Positions 17,318 through 24,484 of a stretch of DNA of 38,285 bases are shown piece after piece. A program made the position numbers and the translations under genes. The DNA lies in assembly GCA_012519745.1 (NCBI GenBank), contig JAAYPO010000043.1:1-38285 (forward strand), in the 5' to 3' direction. Positions within the stretch are counted from its first letter, which is position 1. Each line of letters opens with the position of its first letter. The notes beneath the pieces were generated by a model. That model worked only from the letters and a program-made list of their open reading frames with translations, had not been told where the DNA came from and did not search any database. This DNA is from Clostridiaceae bacterium (lineage in GTDB: Bacteria; Bacillota; Clostridia; Acetivibrionales; DTU013).

Positions 17318-17758
17318 ATGAATAAGGTCATTTTAATGGGCAGACTCACAAAGGATCCTGAATTGAGGTATACCACCACGAACAATATTGCCAGATGTAC
17401 GTTCACTCTGGCTGTGGACCGTAGGTTCACAAAGCCCGGCGAAGAGAAGCAGGCTGATTTCATAAACATAGTTGCGTGGAGAAATCAGGCGGAATTCTGC
17501 AGCAAGTACTTTACCAAGGGGCTGAAGGTCGTAGTGGTTGGAAGCCTTCAGAACAGGACATGGGATGACAATGAAGGCAAGAGACACTATATCAGTGAAG
17601 TCGTAGCTGACGAGGTCCATTTTGCAGAAAGCAAAAGGAACGAGGGCGGAGCCCCGTACAGACCGGCGGCGCCTGCGGAGTATGCACCTGCTGCTCCGGC
17701 AGCGCAGGGAGATCCCGGCTTCTTCCAGACTGATGATGACGATGATCTGCCATTTTAA
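17318..17758 (+). CDS. ssb: Single-stranded DNA-binding protein
   Basis: SSB coats single-stranded DNA in replication, repair and recombination and recruits partners through its acidic tip. The 146-residue product has a complete OB fold (about 1-105), with MNKVILMGRLTKDPELRYT at the start and VVVVGSLQNRTWDD in the core. A short proline/alanine-rich linker and the acidic tail ending DDDDDLPF follow; this tip is the known interaction motif. AGGGTGAT precedes the ATG. It lies between rpsF and rpsR, the usual Firmicute arrangement. Confidence 0.97.
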   Translation: MNKVILMGRLTKDPELRYTTTNNIARCTFTLAVDRRFTKPGEEKQADFINIVAWRNQAEFCSKYFTKGLKVVVVGSLQNRTWDDNEGKRHYISEVVADEVHFAESKRNEGGAPYRPAAPAEYAPAAPAAQGDPGFFQTDDDDDLPF

Positions 17759-17844
17759 CGATCCGGATCGACCTTATTGCTTGCAGAAAACTGCATATGC
17801 CTGCAAGGAGCGTGTATATGCGTTATGAAAGGAGGCGTGTTTGA

Positions 17845-18135
17845 ATGCCAGGAGGAAAAAGGGACAACAGAGGCGGTAGAGATTCATACGACAGGGGCGA
17901 AGGAAAAGGCGGCATGAGGATGAGAAGAGCCAGAAAAAAGGTTTGCTCTTTCTGTGTGGACAAGGTAACCGATATAGATTATAAGGAAGTTGCAAAGCTG
18001 AGGAAGTTCATATCTGAAAGAGGAAAGATACTTCCCAGAAGGATCTCCGGTAACTGTGCAAAGCATCAGCGCCAGCTGACCGTAGCCATCAAGAGGGCCA
18101 GGACCGTAGCATTGCTGCCGTTCACAGCCGAATAG
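17845..18135 (+). CDS. rpsR: 30S ribosomal protein S18, zinc-binding type
   Basis: S18 pairs with S6 on the small-subunit platform. The 96-residue product carries a glycine- and arginine-rich N-terminal extension of about 25 residues before the conserved core, longer than the usual 75-80 residue S18. C34 and C37 (CSFC) with C71 and H74 ([10 protein letters not shown]) form the CxxC...CxxH set of the zinc-containing S18 form. AAAGGAGG at 17827-17834 precedes the ATG. It closes the operon and is followed by a strong terminator. Confidence 0.97.
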   Translation: MPGGKRDNRGGRDSYDRGEGKGGMRMRRARKKVCSFCVDKVTDIDYKEVAKLRKFISERGKILPRRISGNCAKHQRQLTVAIKRARTVALLPFTAE

Positions 18136-18152
18136 GAAGATAATGAAAAAAC

Positions 18153-18193
18153 CCCTCGGGACATGCAACAGATCCCGAGGGATTTTATTTTTA
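18153..18193 (+). terminator. Intrinsic terminator after rpsR
   Basis: CCCTCGGGA (18153-18161) pairs perfectly with TCCCGAGGG (18173-18181), followed by ATTTTATTTTTATT. Confidence 0.92.
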
Positions 18194-18242
18194 TTATGTA
18201 TCAGGAATGACTTGACTGCCGTTTATCGCTGAAGAAATGCGG

Positions 18243-18427
18243 GCAGTAAAACGGCCGGATTTATACAACTTAGTGATCCGGCCGTTACCCTGCTCCCTCG
18301 GAGCAGATTTGGAGGTTGGGATTACTCAACTGCATTCCCTCGTGCTTTCCTTACGGAGGTTACTGGTCCTACGTTAAATCTCCCTTTGGACTCATTCCCT
18401 TCCTGGTAATTATTTTAACAACCATCT
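18243..18427 (-). ncRNA. Candidate structured non-coding RNA, about 185 nt
   Basis: No credible protein is encoded here. On the minus strand a TATAAT at 18439-18434 is followed by a run of paired elements. TTACC (18409-18405) can pair with GGTAA (18289-18285). GTCC (18391-18388) can pair with GGAC (18369-18366). AGATTT (18381-18376) can pair with AAATCT (18310-18305). CTGCTCC and GGAGCAG (18306-18300 and 18296-18290) form a perfect 7-bp hairpin. It ends in an 11-bp perfect stem, 18286-18276 with 18260-18250, then TTTT. The size and layout fit a 6S-like RNA or a raiA-motif-like RNA, but I cannot assign the class. The -35 is weak. Confidence 0.5.
18245..18286 (-). terminator. Minus-strand terminator of the candidate ncRNA
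   Basis: The 11-bp perfect inverted repeat ATCCGGCCGTT (18276-18286) and AACGGCCGGAT (18250-18260) has a 15-nt loop. TTTTA follows on the minus strand only; the plus-strand side continues ACCCTGC, so termination should act on minus-strand transcripts. Confidence 0.65.
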
Positions 18428-18578
18428 GGTTGTATTATATATTTACCCCGTAATTTCTAATATAAACACATGATAGATAACTTTTTTTCTCCATTATTCC
18501 GCAAGCATCATCTGACATGGTTTTTCAGATACAGATAGGAAATATCCTCCTCGCGATAGGGCAGCAGTACGGAGAGGC

Positions 18579-18607
18579 TTGGATAGGGACTGCCCTGTTG
18601 GTATAAT
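18579..18607 (+). promoter_or_regulatory. Orphan vegetative promoter with no gene behind it
   Basis: TTGGAT (18579-18584), a 17-bp spacer and TATAAT (18602-18607) with an extended TG at 18599-18600. The predicted transcript starts near 18614 and runs through two repeat copies. A weak hairpin AACTC/GAGTT with TTTT at about 18705-18722 could end it. No credible reading frame follows. Confidence 0.5.
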
Positions 18608-18639
18608 GTACTGATCGATGTGCCGAGAGCTTCCGCATC

Positions 18640-18668
18640 GTGGATGAATTTGCAAGTAAGGGTAGCTC
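18640..18668 (+). repeat. Repeat family copy A
   Basis: This copy shares GTGGATGA, a TTTGCA core and TAAGGGTA with copy B. Its first 23 bases are identical to the reverse complement of copy C. If translated, it would read VDEFASKG. Confidence 0.75.
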
Positions 18669-18673
18669 CAAGT

Positions 18674-18709
18674 AATCCTAGTGGATGATTTTGCAGCTAA
18701 GGGTAACTC
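18674..18709 (+). repeat. Repeat family copy B (left inverted end)
   Basis: It starts AATCCTAGTGGATGA and continues to TAAGGGTAACTC. Over 30 bases it matches the reverse complement of copy C at 27 positions, so B and C could be the terminal inverted repeats of a 168-bp element (18674-18841). No flanking target duplication is obvious. Confidence 0.75.
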
Positions 18710-18807
18710 GACGAAGAGTTTTAGAGCATTATTATTGCATATAGTCCATAAATAGAATACATAAATCAGGATATAGAACATTATGTCACCGTAGAATATA
18801 AAGACAC

Positions 18808-18841
18808 ATGCCCTTACTTGCAAATTCATCCACTAGGATTT
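18808..18841 (-). repeat. Repeat family copy C (right inverted end)
   Basis: The plus strand reads CCCTTACTTGCAAATTCATC then CACTAGGATT, the inverse of copies A and B. The A/T-rich stretch between B and C (18710-18807) encodes nothing recognisable. It could be a miniature inverted-repeat element or a relic of an insertion sequence. Confidence 0.75.
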
Positions 18842-18923
18842 TTCGATGCTGCCTTTGCTGAATCTGGGACTGTAAATACGGTCGTGGCATCATCTGTATC
18901 ATGAGGTATCATGTGTTTGGTTC

Positions 18924-19130
18924 AATGGGGCCAGAATTCACGGGGACTTCATGGGGGTTTATGGGAATAGGCTAAATGGGGCAGAATTCACGGGGACTTC
19001 ATGGGGTTTTATGGGGATAGGCTAAATGGGGCCAGAATTCACGGGGACTTCATGGGGGTTTATGGGAATAGGCTAAATGGGGCAGAATTCACGGTGATTT
19101 CATGGGGTTTCACGAAGTCATGGTTTATGG
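18924..19130 (+). repeat. G-rich ~50-bp tandem repeat (minisatellite)
   Basis: Units begin AATGGGG at 18924, 18975, 19025 and 19076, with periods of 51, 50 and 51 bp; the fourth unit decays after about 30 bases. Each unit carries GGGG, ACGGGGAC, ATGGGG(G), ATGGGA and ATAGGC. Units 1 and 3 share small variants absent from unit 2, so a 101-bp dimer has duplicated. Neither 50 nor 101 is a multiple of three, so coding selection is unlikely. Four G-runs per unit could allow G-quadruplex formation. Confidence 0.9.
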
Positions 19131-19181
19131 GGTTTCAAATGAGGGTTCATAGGATCGCATCGCCCTTTTCACCAAATACTG

Positions 19182-19216
19182 TTGGAAAATTGACAATTTT
19201 GGTGTATTATTATAAC
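19182..19216 (+). promoter_or_regulatory. Promoter region of pheA with a 15-bp palindrome
   Basis: TTGGAA (19182-19187) with 17 bp to TATTAT (19205-19210) is one reading; TTGACA (19190-19195) with 15 bp to TATAAC (19211-19216) is another. The perfect palindrome AAAATTGACAATTTT (19186-19200) overlaps both -35 choices and could be an operator. The leader then holds the hairpin CATCGG/CCGATG near 19273-19292. Confidence 0.5.
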
Positions 19217-19324
19217 GCATCGTTGAAAGGAAAATCGTTATCCCACATCTGCATAGGCAGAGGATATCTATTGCATCGGTATATACGCCGATGAGGTAAC
19301 AGGTTTGGAAAGACAAGGGAGAGT

Positions 19325-20164
19325 ATGAAGAGAGTTGGTTATCTGGGCCCGAAAGGGACGTTTTCACATGAGGCGCTGAAAAAATATATCGGGAGCAAAA
19401 AGTGTGTTTCAGTAGACTTTGCATCGATTCCTGAGATATTCATGGCATTTGCGCAGAATATGCTGGATGAAGCAGTTGTTCCTTTGGAAAACTCTATCGA
19501 AGGAGCTGTCAATGCCACGATGGATATGATATCACAGGACACAGGGCTCATGATAAAGGCTGAGATCATCATTCCGGTGAGGGCATGCCTTCTGGCAAAA
19601 AAGGGTACGGATATCGCCGATATCAGATTTGTGCTTTCGCACCCTCAGCCTCTGGGTCAATGCAGAAGGTTCCTTTGCTCAAGCATGTCCCATGCGCAAA
19701 CAAAGGCTGTATCAAGTACAGCTGCAGCAGCAGAGGAGGCTGCGGCAGGCAGCGGTGATATTGCCGCCATTGCTTCCAGAACAGCGGCAGAGGTTTATGG
19801 ACTGGATATATTAAAGGAAGATATACAGGATCAGGACAATAATTTTACAAGGTTTATTATCATCGCCAAGGATGATGCCGCCAGGACCGGAAACGATAAA
19901 ACCTCCATTGTGTTTTCCACCGAGGATGCACCGGGAAGCCTTTACAGGGTCCTTGGCATCTTTAGTCTCTGGGATATCAATATGACAAGGATCGAATCAA
20001 GACCTGCAAAGAACAAGCTGGGCAGGTATATTTTCTTTGTAGATATTGAAGGCCACAGAGAGGATGAGGATCTGAGGGATGCGTTGACTATGGTGAAGAA
20101 AAAAACATCTTTTTTACGGATATTGGGCTCCTACCCGGTTTCATCGGCAACTGAAAATACCTGA
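19325..20164 (+). CDS. pheA: Prephenate dehydratase
   Basis: PheA converts prephenate to phenylpyruvate in phenylalanine synthesis and is usually inhibited by phenylalanine. The 279-residue product is monofunctional, with no chorismate mutase domain. The catalytic domain (about 1-180) starts VGYLGPKGTFSHEA, has VVPLENSIEGAVN and ends with the conserved NFTRF (catalytic threonine 175). An ACT regulatory domain (about 193-275) carries the ESRP motif at 224-227 that contacts phenylalanine. GGGAGAG precedes the ATG. It stands alone between the repeat island and the gdpP operon, without other aromatic amino-acid genes. Confidence 0.96.
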   Translation: MKRVGYLGPKGTFSHEALKKYIGSKKCVSVDFASIPEIFMAFAQNMLDEAVVPLENSIEGAVNATMDMISQDTGLMIKAEIIIPVRACLLAKKGTDIADIRFVLSHPQPLGQCRRFLCSSMSHAQTKAVSSTAAAAEEAAAGSGDIAAIASRTAAEVYGLDILKEDIQDQDNNFTRFIIIAKDDAARTGNDKTSIVFSTEDAPGSLYRVLGIFSLWDINMTRIESRPAKNKLGRYIFFVDIEGHREDEDLRDALTMVKKKTSFLRILGSYPVSSATENT

Positions 20165-20181
20165 TGGGAAATGGGAATATA

Positions 20182-20190
20182 TGGTATAAT
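20182..20190 (+). promoter_or_regulatory. Extended -10 promoter of the mazG-like-gdpP operon
   Basis: TGGTATAAT is a perfect extended -10 box; the -35 is poor. Transcription would start near 20197. No terminator is visible from here to hpt, so six genes may share this promoter. Confidence 0.55.
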
Positions 20191-20276
20191 GGTACAGGGA
20201 CGCTCATGTGCAGGAAGAAAGGCTTCGTGAGTCGGGCAATGTCCCTGTGAAGTTAGTCTGGCGGGGAGTGGAGCGT

Positions 20277-20615
20277 ATGGCAGTACCGGAAAAAGAGATC
20301 GATATAACCAGGAACATTAAGCTGATAGAGTGGTTGAAAAGCGAGCTGCTGACAGATCTGGCAGATCTGTTCAAGGTATTGGCCAGGGGAGCCAGGGAAG
20401 AGATGTATGAGGCAGTAGGAGAAATACTTTCGAATATAGTCCTCATCAGCTATCTTCTGGGCAAGCGTCTGGGCATCAGCTATAACGCCATCGAGATGAA
20501 GATACATAACAAGGTCAAGCTGGGGCTTGTGGAAAACCACGATGTGGAGAAGTATTATGGTGATCTGTCCGAGCTTTCAAAGCATCTGGGCAGCAACAGA
20601 AGAAAGGAGAAATGA
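20277..20615 (+). CDS. MazG-like family protein
   Basis: The 112-residue product resembles the small clostridial MazG-like family. MazG proteins hydrolyse nucleoside triphosphates, but the activity of this short form is unknown to me. It is almost wholly helical, with KLIEWLKSELLTDLADLFKV and EMYEAVGEILSNIVLISYLL as likely bundle helices. EIxxNIxLI-type acidic positions could bind metal, but a full MazG ExxE...ExxD set is not clear. ATG 20277 follows GGGGAGTGGAG; an in-frame GTG at 20208 lies only about 11 bases after the predicted transcript start. The stop overlaps the gdpP start (ATGA), so the two are translationally coupled. Confidence 0.75.
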   Translation: MAVPEKEIDITRNIKLIEWLKSELLTDLADLFKVLARGAREEMYEAVGEILSNIVLISYLLGKRLGISYNAIEMKIHNKVKLGLVENHDVEKYYGDLSELSKHLGSNRRKEK

Positions 20616-22666
20616 AAGGGGAGGATCCTTTCAGACATATGGATAGCAAAAAGATCCTTGGCCTGCTGACTCCGCGGGCAAGTGTGCACATCTGGATAAT
20701 ACTGCTTTTGACCATTGTCATTGCAGTACTGGACTGGCGGGTCGCCATACCCTGCTTTGTTTTGTTTGCCTTCCTTACATATTACGATATAAGGGCAAGC
20801 TATAAAAGGAAAGCAGAGATTTCAAGCTTTATCGAGAATCTGAACTTCAACATCGACACAGCGACAAGGGATACTCTGATGAATTTTCCCATGCCGCTGG
20901 TCATAACTGAGCTGGACGGCTCTATCATATGGTATAATTCTACCTTCGAGGATATTTCTGGTCAGGGGGCTGTATTCGAGGAAACAGTCAAATCTATCGT
21001 GAAGGATCTGAAAAACAATGAGCTGCTGCCTGAAAATCTGAAAAAAAACCATACGGGGATATCAAAGCAAATCGATATGAACGGGCGTCACTACAATGTG
21101 CTGTGCAGCATCGCCAGACGCGACCCGTCCCAAAAGCAAACCGCGGATTACATGCTGATACTCTATTTCCTTGATATGACGGAGCTTATCGATCTAAGAA
21201 GGACATACTCCGATGAGAGGACTATAGCAGCTATATTTGTCATAGACAATTATGACGACCTGATGCAGAGCATGGACGATCCTGTTAAACCCCAGGTACT
21301 GGCAGAGATAGATAAAAGGATGGTGCAGTGGGTATCATTTGCAAACGGTATTATAAAGAAATTCGAGAGAGACAAGTACCTTTTTATCTTTGAACAGAGA
21401 TATATGAAGGAATTGGAGGATAAAAAGTTTGAAATACTTGATACGATAAAAGAGATAAGTATGGGCAACAAGCTGCCGGTGACGCTGAGTCTGGGGTTTG
21501 GCCTGGGGGGGAAGACCCTGTCGGAAAACCTTCGGTTCGCAGCCGCTTCCATCGACCTTGCGCTGGGCAGGGGCGGAGACCAGGTGGTGCTGAAAAACGG
21601 AGAAAGCTTCAGCTTTTTCGGAGGCAGGACCAGGGAACTGGAGAAGAGGACGAAGGTCAAAGCGAGGGTAATAGCGTATGCATTGCGCGAGCTTATTGAC
21701 CAGGCGGACAAGGTATTCATCATGGGCCATGAAAATTCGGATATAGACTCGATGGGTGCTTCGCTGGGGCTTTACAGAGTAGTCAGGAGCAGGGACAGGG
21801 ATGCATATATCGTGCTGAACAGATTCAACCCCACCATCGAAAGCTTGATTTCCAGGATACAGGAAAGCGATGAGTACGACTCTTTGTTTATTAACAAGAG
21901 TGAGGCGTTGGAGCTTGCAGACAATAAAACGCTGATCATTGTAGTAGATACTCACAGAAAGAGCTTCACGGAAGTGCCGGAGCTGATCGGAAACGGCAGG
22001 CAGGTAGTCATTATAGATCACCACAGACGAGGCGCCGACTATATCCAGGACACAGCTCTCACCTATCAGGAGACCTATGCTTCCTCTACATGTGAGCTTG
22101 TTACAGAAGTGATCCAATACATAGATGACAAGCTGAAGCTGACTCAACTGGAGGCTGAGGCCCTCTATGCGGGGATAGTGGTCGATACCAAGAGCTTTAC
22201 CTTCAAGACAGGCGTCAGGACATTTGAAGCAGCGTCTTACCTGAGACGTCAGGGTGTAGATACGGTGGCTGTGAAGCAGCTGTTCCAAAATGATATACAG
22301 ACATATATCAATATCTCCTCTGTGGTAAGGGATGCAGAGCTGCTGGATAATGAGATCGCGATATCCGTATGTGCACCACCCGTTAATAATCCACAGCTCA
22401 TTGCAGCAAAGGCAGCCGATGAACTGCTCAACCTTTCTGGCATAAAGGCAGCCTTCGTTTTGTGTGACGTAGGGGACGAAATATGGATCAGCGGCAGATC
22501 CCTGGGGGATATCAATGTGCAGATGATACTTGAAAAGCTGGGGGGAGGCGGGCATCTTTCCGTCGCAGGAGCACAGCTCGAGGGTATGGACATAAATGAT
22601 GCAAAAGAAAAATTAAAATATGCTATAATGGAATATGCGAAGGAAATTGCCAAACCGAATACATGA
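20612..22666 (+). CDS. gdpP: Cyclic-di-AMP phosphodiesterase GdpP
   Basis: GdpP hydrolyses c-di-AMP to pApA, affecting potassium balance, cell-wall stress and beta-lactam tolerance. The 684-residue product has two membrane segments near residues 25-60, a PAS-like domain (about 75-185; haem-binding in homologues), a degenerate GGDEF domain (about 190-335), and the DHH/DHHA1 phosphodiesterase. The catalytic part shows MGHENSDIDSMGAS, VVDTH, IIDHHRRG and the C-terminal GGGGHLSVAGAQL. All metal-ligand motifs are present, so it should be active. AGAAAGGAG precedes the ATG. The order gdpP-rplI-dnaB is conserved in Firmicutes. Confidence 0.96.
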   Translation: MKGEDPFRHMDSKKILGLLTPRASVHIWIILLLTIVIAVLDWRVAIPCFVLFAFLTYYDIRASYKRKAEISSFIENLNFNIDTATRDTLMNFPMPLVITELDGSIIWYNSTFEDISGQGAVFEETVKSIVKDLKNNELLPENLKKNHTGISKQIDMNGRHYNVLCSIARRDPSQKQTADYMLILYFLDMTELIDLRRTYSDERTIAAIFVIDNYDDLMQSMDDPVKPQVLAEIDKRMVQWVSFANGIIKKFERDKYLFIFEQRYMKELEDKKFEILDTIKEISMGNKLPVTLSLGFGLGGKTLSENLRFAAASIDLALGRGGDQVVLKNGESFSFFGGRTRELEKRTKVKARVIAYALRELIDQADKVFIMGHENSDIDSMGASLGLYRVVRSRDRDAYIVLNRFNPTIESLISRIQESDEYDSLFINKSEALELADNKTLIIVVDTHRKSFTEVPELIGNGRQVVIIDHHRRGADYIQDTALTYQETYASSTCELVTEVIQYIDDKLKLTQLEAEALYAGIVVDTKSFTFKTGVRTFEAASYLRRQGVDTVAVKQLFQNDIQTYINISSVVRDAELLDNEIAISVCAPPVNNPQLIAAKAADELLNLSGIKAAFVLCDVGDEIWISGRSLGDINVQMILEKLGGGGHLSVAGAQLEGMDINDAKEKLKYAIMEYAKEIAKPNT

Positions 22667-22681
22667 TAATCGGAGGTAAAT

Positions 22682-23128
22682 ATGAAAGTAATATTAAAAC
22701 AGGATGTCAAGGGCCTTGGGAAGAAAGAAGACCTGGTGAACGTAAGCGACGGTTATGCCAGAAACTACTTGTTCCCAAGGGGACTGGCCGCCGAAGCTAA
22801 TGCTGCAAATATCAATATAATGAACACCCGCAAAGAAGCGGAGAAGACCAAGAAGAACCGCGAACTGGCTCATGCAAGGGAACTTGCTCAAAAGCTGAAG
22901 GATATAGAGGTTGTCATAAAGACCAAGTCAGGTGAAAATGGGAAGCTTTTTGGATCGATAACGAGCAAGGACATTTCGGACAAGCTTAAGAAGGACTTCA
23001 AGCTGGATATCGACAAGAAAAAAATAGTACTACCGGAGCCAATAAAATCCACAGGCAGCGTAGAATTGGATGTCAAGCTTTATCCGGAGGTCGCAGGGAA
23101 GCTGAAGGTCAGGGTAGAAAACGAATAG
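22682..23128 (+). CDS. rplI: 50S ribosomal protein L9
   Basis: L9 binds 23S rRNA near the L1 stalk and helps keep the reading frame. The 148-residue product has the usual two-domain dumbbell. The N-terminal domain (about 1-50, MKVILKQDVKGLGKKEDLVN and YARNYLFPRGLA) joins through a long charged helix (about 50-75) to the C-terminal domain. CGGAGGT precedes the ATG. It lies 15 bp after gdpP and 18 bp before dnaB, so co-transcription is likely. Confidence 0.97.
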   Translation: MKVILKQDVKGLGKKEDLVNVSDGYARNYLFPRGLAAEANAANINIMNTRKEAEKTKKNRELAHARELAQKLKDIEVVIKTKSGENGKLFGSITSKDISDKLKKDFKLDIDKKKIVLPEPIKSTGSVELDVKLYPEVAGKLKVRVENE

Positions 23129-23146
23129 CGCGGAGGAATCTGGATA

Positions 23147-24484
23147 GTGGATATAGATGCCATAGGGAGGATACCTCCTCACAACTTAGAAGCCGAGCAG
23201 GCAGTACTGGGATGTATGCTGCTTGATTCGGATGTCATACCGACCGTTACCGAACTGATCAGAAGTACTGATTTTTACAGGGATGACCATCGGGAAATAT
23301 GTGAAGCGATAATAGACATTACTGAAAAAGCCGGTCCGGTAGATATCATCACCGTGTCCGAGCAGCTGCAGTCCAGGGGCACTCTGGATGCAGTCGGAGG
23401 GCTTGATTATCTTGCCGCTATTACCAGCGCTGTCCCTACTACGGCAAATGCCCGGCATTATGCCAAGATCGTAGAAGAAAAATCACTGCTCAGAAAACTG
23501 ATAAAGGCAGCATCTGAGATCAGTGCCGCCGGCTATGAAGCCTCCGAGGAGGCCGCTTTCGTGCTGGACAAGGCGGAGAAGAGCATTTTTGATATACTTC
23601 AGAAGAGAAGCACCCAGGGCTTTACTCATATAAAGGATGTACTCCTCGATACATTTATCCGACTGGAGGAGCTTTACAACAGCAAGGGCTTTGTCACCGG
23701 TATACCGACCGGTTTCACCGACCTTGATTACAAGACTTCCGGACTGCAGAATTCTGATCTGATACTGATCGCGGCAAGGCCCGGTATGGGGAAGACTGCC
23801 ATGGCACTCAATATAGCTCAGTATGCGGCTGTTCAGAAGCATGTACCGGTGGCACTGTTCAACCTTGAAATGTCCAAGGACCAGCTGGTAAACAGGATGC
23901 TTTGCAGTGAAGTGATGGTGGACAGCCATAAGATGAGGACCGGAAAGCTGGAGGATGAGGACTGGAACAAGATAGCCCGGGCGCTGGCTCCTTTGTCAGA
24001 GGCCCCTGTATATATTGACGATACACCGGGCATATCTGTTATGGATATAAGGGCAAAATGCAGAAGGCTGAAGCTTGAAAAAAACCTCGGCCTGGTTGTG
24101 ATCGATTATCTGCAGCTGATGCAGGGAAGGGGAAGGACTGAGAGCAGGCAGCAGGAGGTCGCAGAGATCTCAAGGTCGCTGAAAATACTGGCGAAAGAGT
24201 TGAATGTTCCTGTTATTACAATGTCCCAGCTCAGCAGGGGCCCTGAGTCAAGGAACGACCACAGACCGATGCTGAGTGATCTGAGAGAATCAGGCGCCAT
24301 CGAACAGGATGCCGATATAGTAATGTTCCTTTACAGGGATGATTACTACAATCCGGATACCGAGAAGAAGAACATAGCGGAAGTCATCATAGCCAAACAC
24401 AGGAATGGTTCCACAGGCACTGTCGAGCTCAGGTGGTTCGGTGAATACACTAAATTTGCCAATTTGAAGAAGGATGAATACTAG
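23147..24484 (+). CDS. dnaB: Replicative DNA helicase DnaB/DnaC
   Basis: This is the hexameric 5'-3' helicase at the replication fork (called DnaC in Bacillus). The 445-residue product has the N-terminal helical domain (about 1-105, PPHNLEAEQAVLGCML), a linker helix and the RecA-like ATPase. ATPase motifs are Walker A AARPGMGKTAMALNIA, Walker B VIDYLQLMQG, SQLSRGPESR and SDLRESGAIEQDADIV. There is no intein. The start is GTG 23147 behind CGGAGG. The last 11 bases overlap tilS. Confidence 0.97.
   Translation: MDIDAIGRIPPHNLEAEQAVLGCMLLDSDVIPTVTELIRSTDFYRDDHREICEAIIDITEKAGPVDIITVSEQLQSRGTLDAVGGLDYLAAITSAVPTTANARHYAKIVEEKSLLRKLIKAASEISAAGYEASEEAAFVLDKAEKSIFDILQKRSTQGFTHIKDVLLDTFIRLEELYNSKGFVTGIPTGFTDLDYKTSGLQNSDLILIAARPGMGKTAMALNIAQYAAVQKHVPVALFNLEMSKDQLVNRMLCSEVMVDSHKMRTGKLEDEDWNKIARALAPLSEAPVYIDDTPGISVMDIRAKCRRLKLEKNLGLVVIDYLQLMQGRGRTESRQQEVAEISRSLKILAKELNVPVITMSQLSRGPESRNDHRPMLSDLRESGAIEQDADIVMFLYRDDYYNPDTEKKNIAEVIIAKHRNGSTGTVELRWFGEYTKFANLKKDEY

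Noticed and set aside
18494-18829. 111-codon minus-strand frame across the repeat region
   Set aside because: It begins inside repeat copy C and crosses repeats and an orphan promoter. No domain is visible, and the composition does not look like coding DNA.
18924-19130. CRISPR array
   Set aside because: The units are contiguous tandem repeats without unique spacers, and no cas genes are nearby.
19001-19294. 97-codon plus-strand frame covering the tandem repeat
   Set aside because: The repeat periods (50 and 101 bp) are not multiples of three, and the frame lacks a ribosome-binding site, so it is accidental.
21335-22555. 406-codon open frame antisense to gdpP
   Set aside because: It lies fully inside gdpP, whose catalytic motifs are unambiguous, and its translation shows no recognisable protein features.
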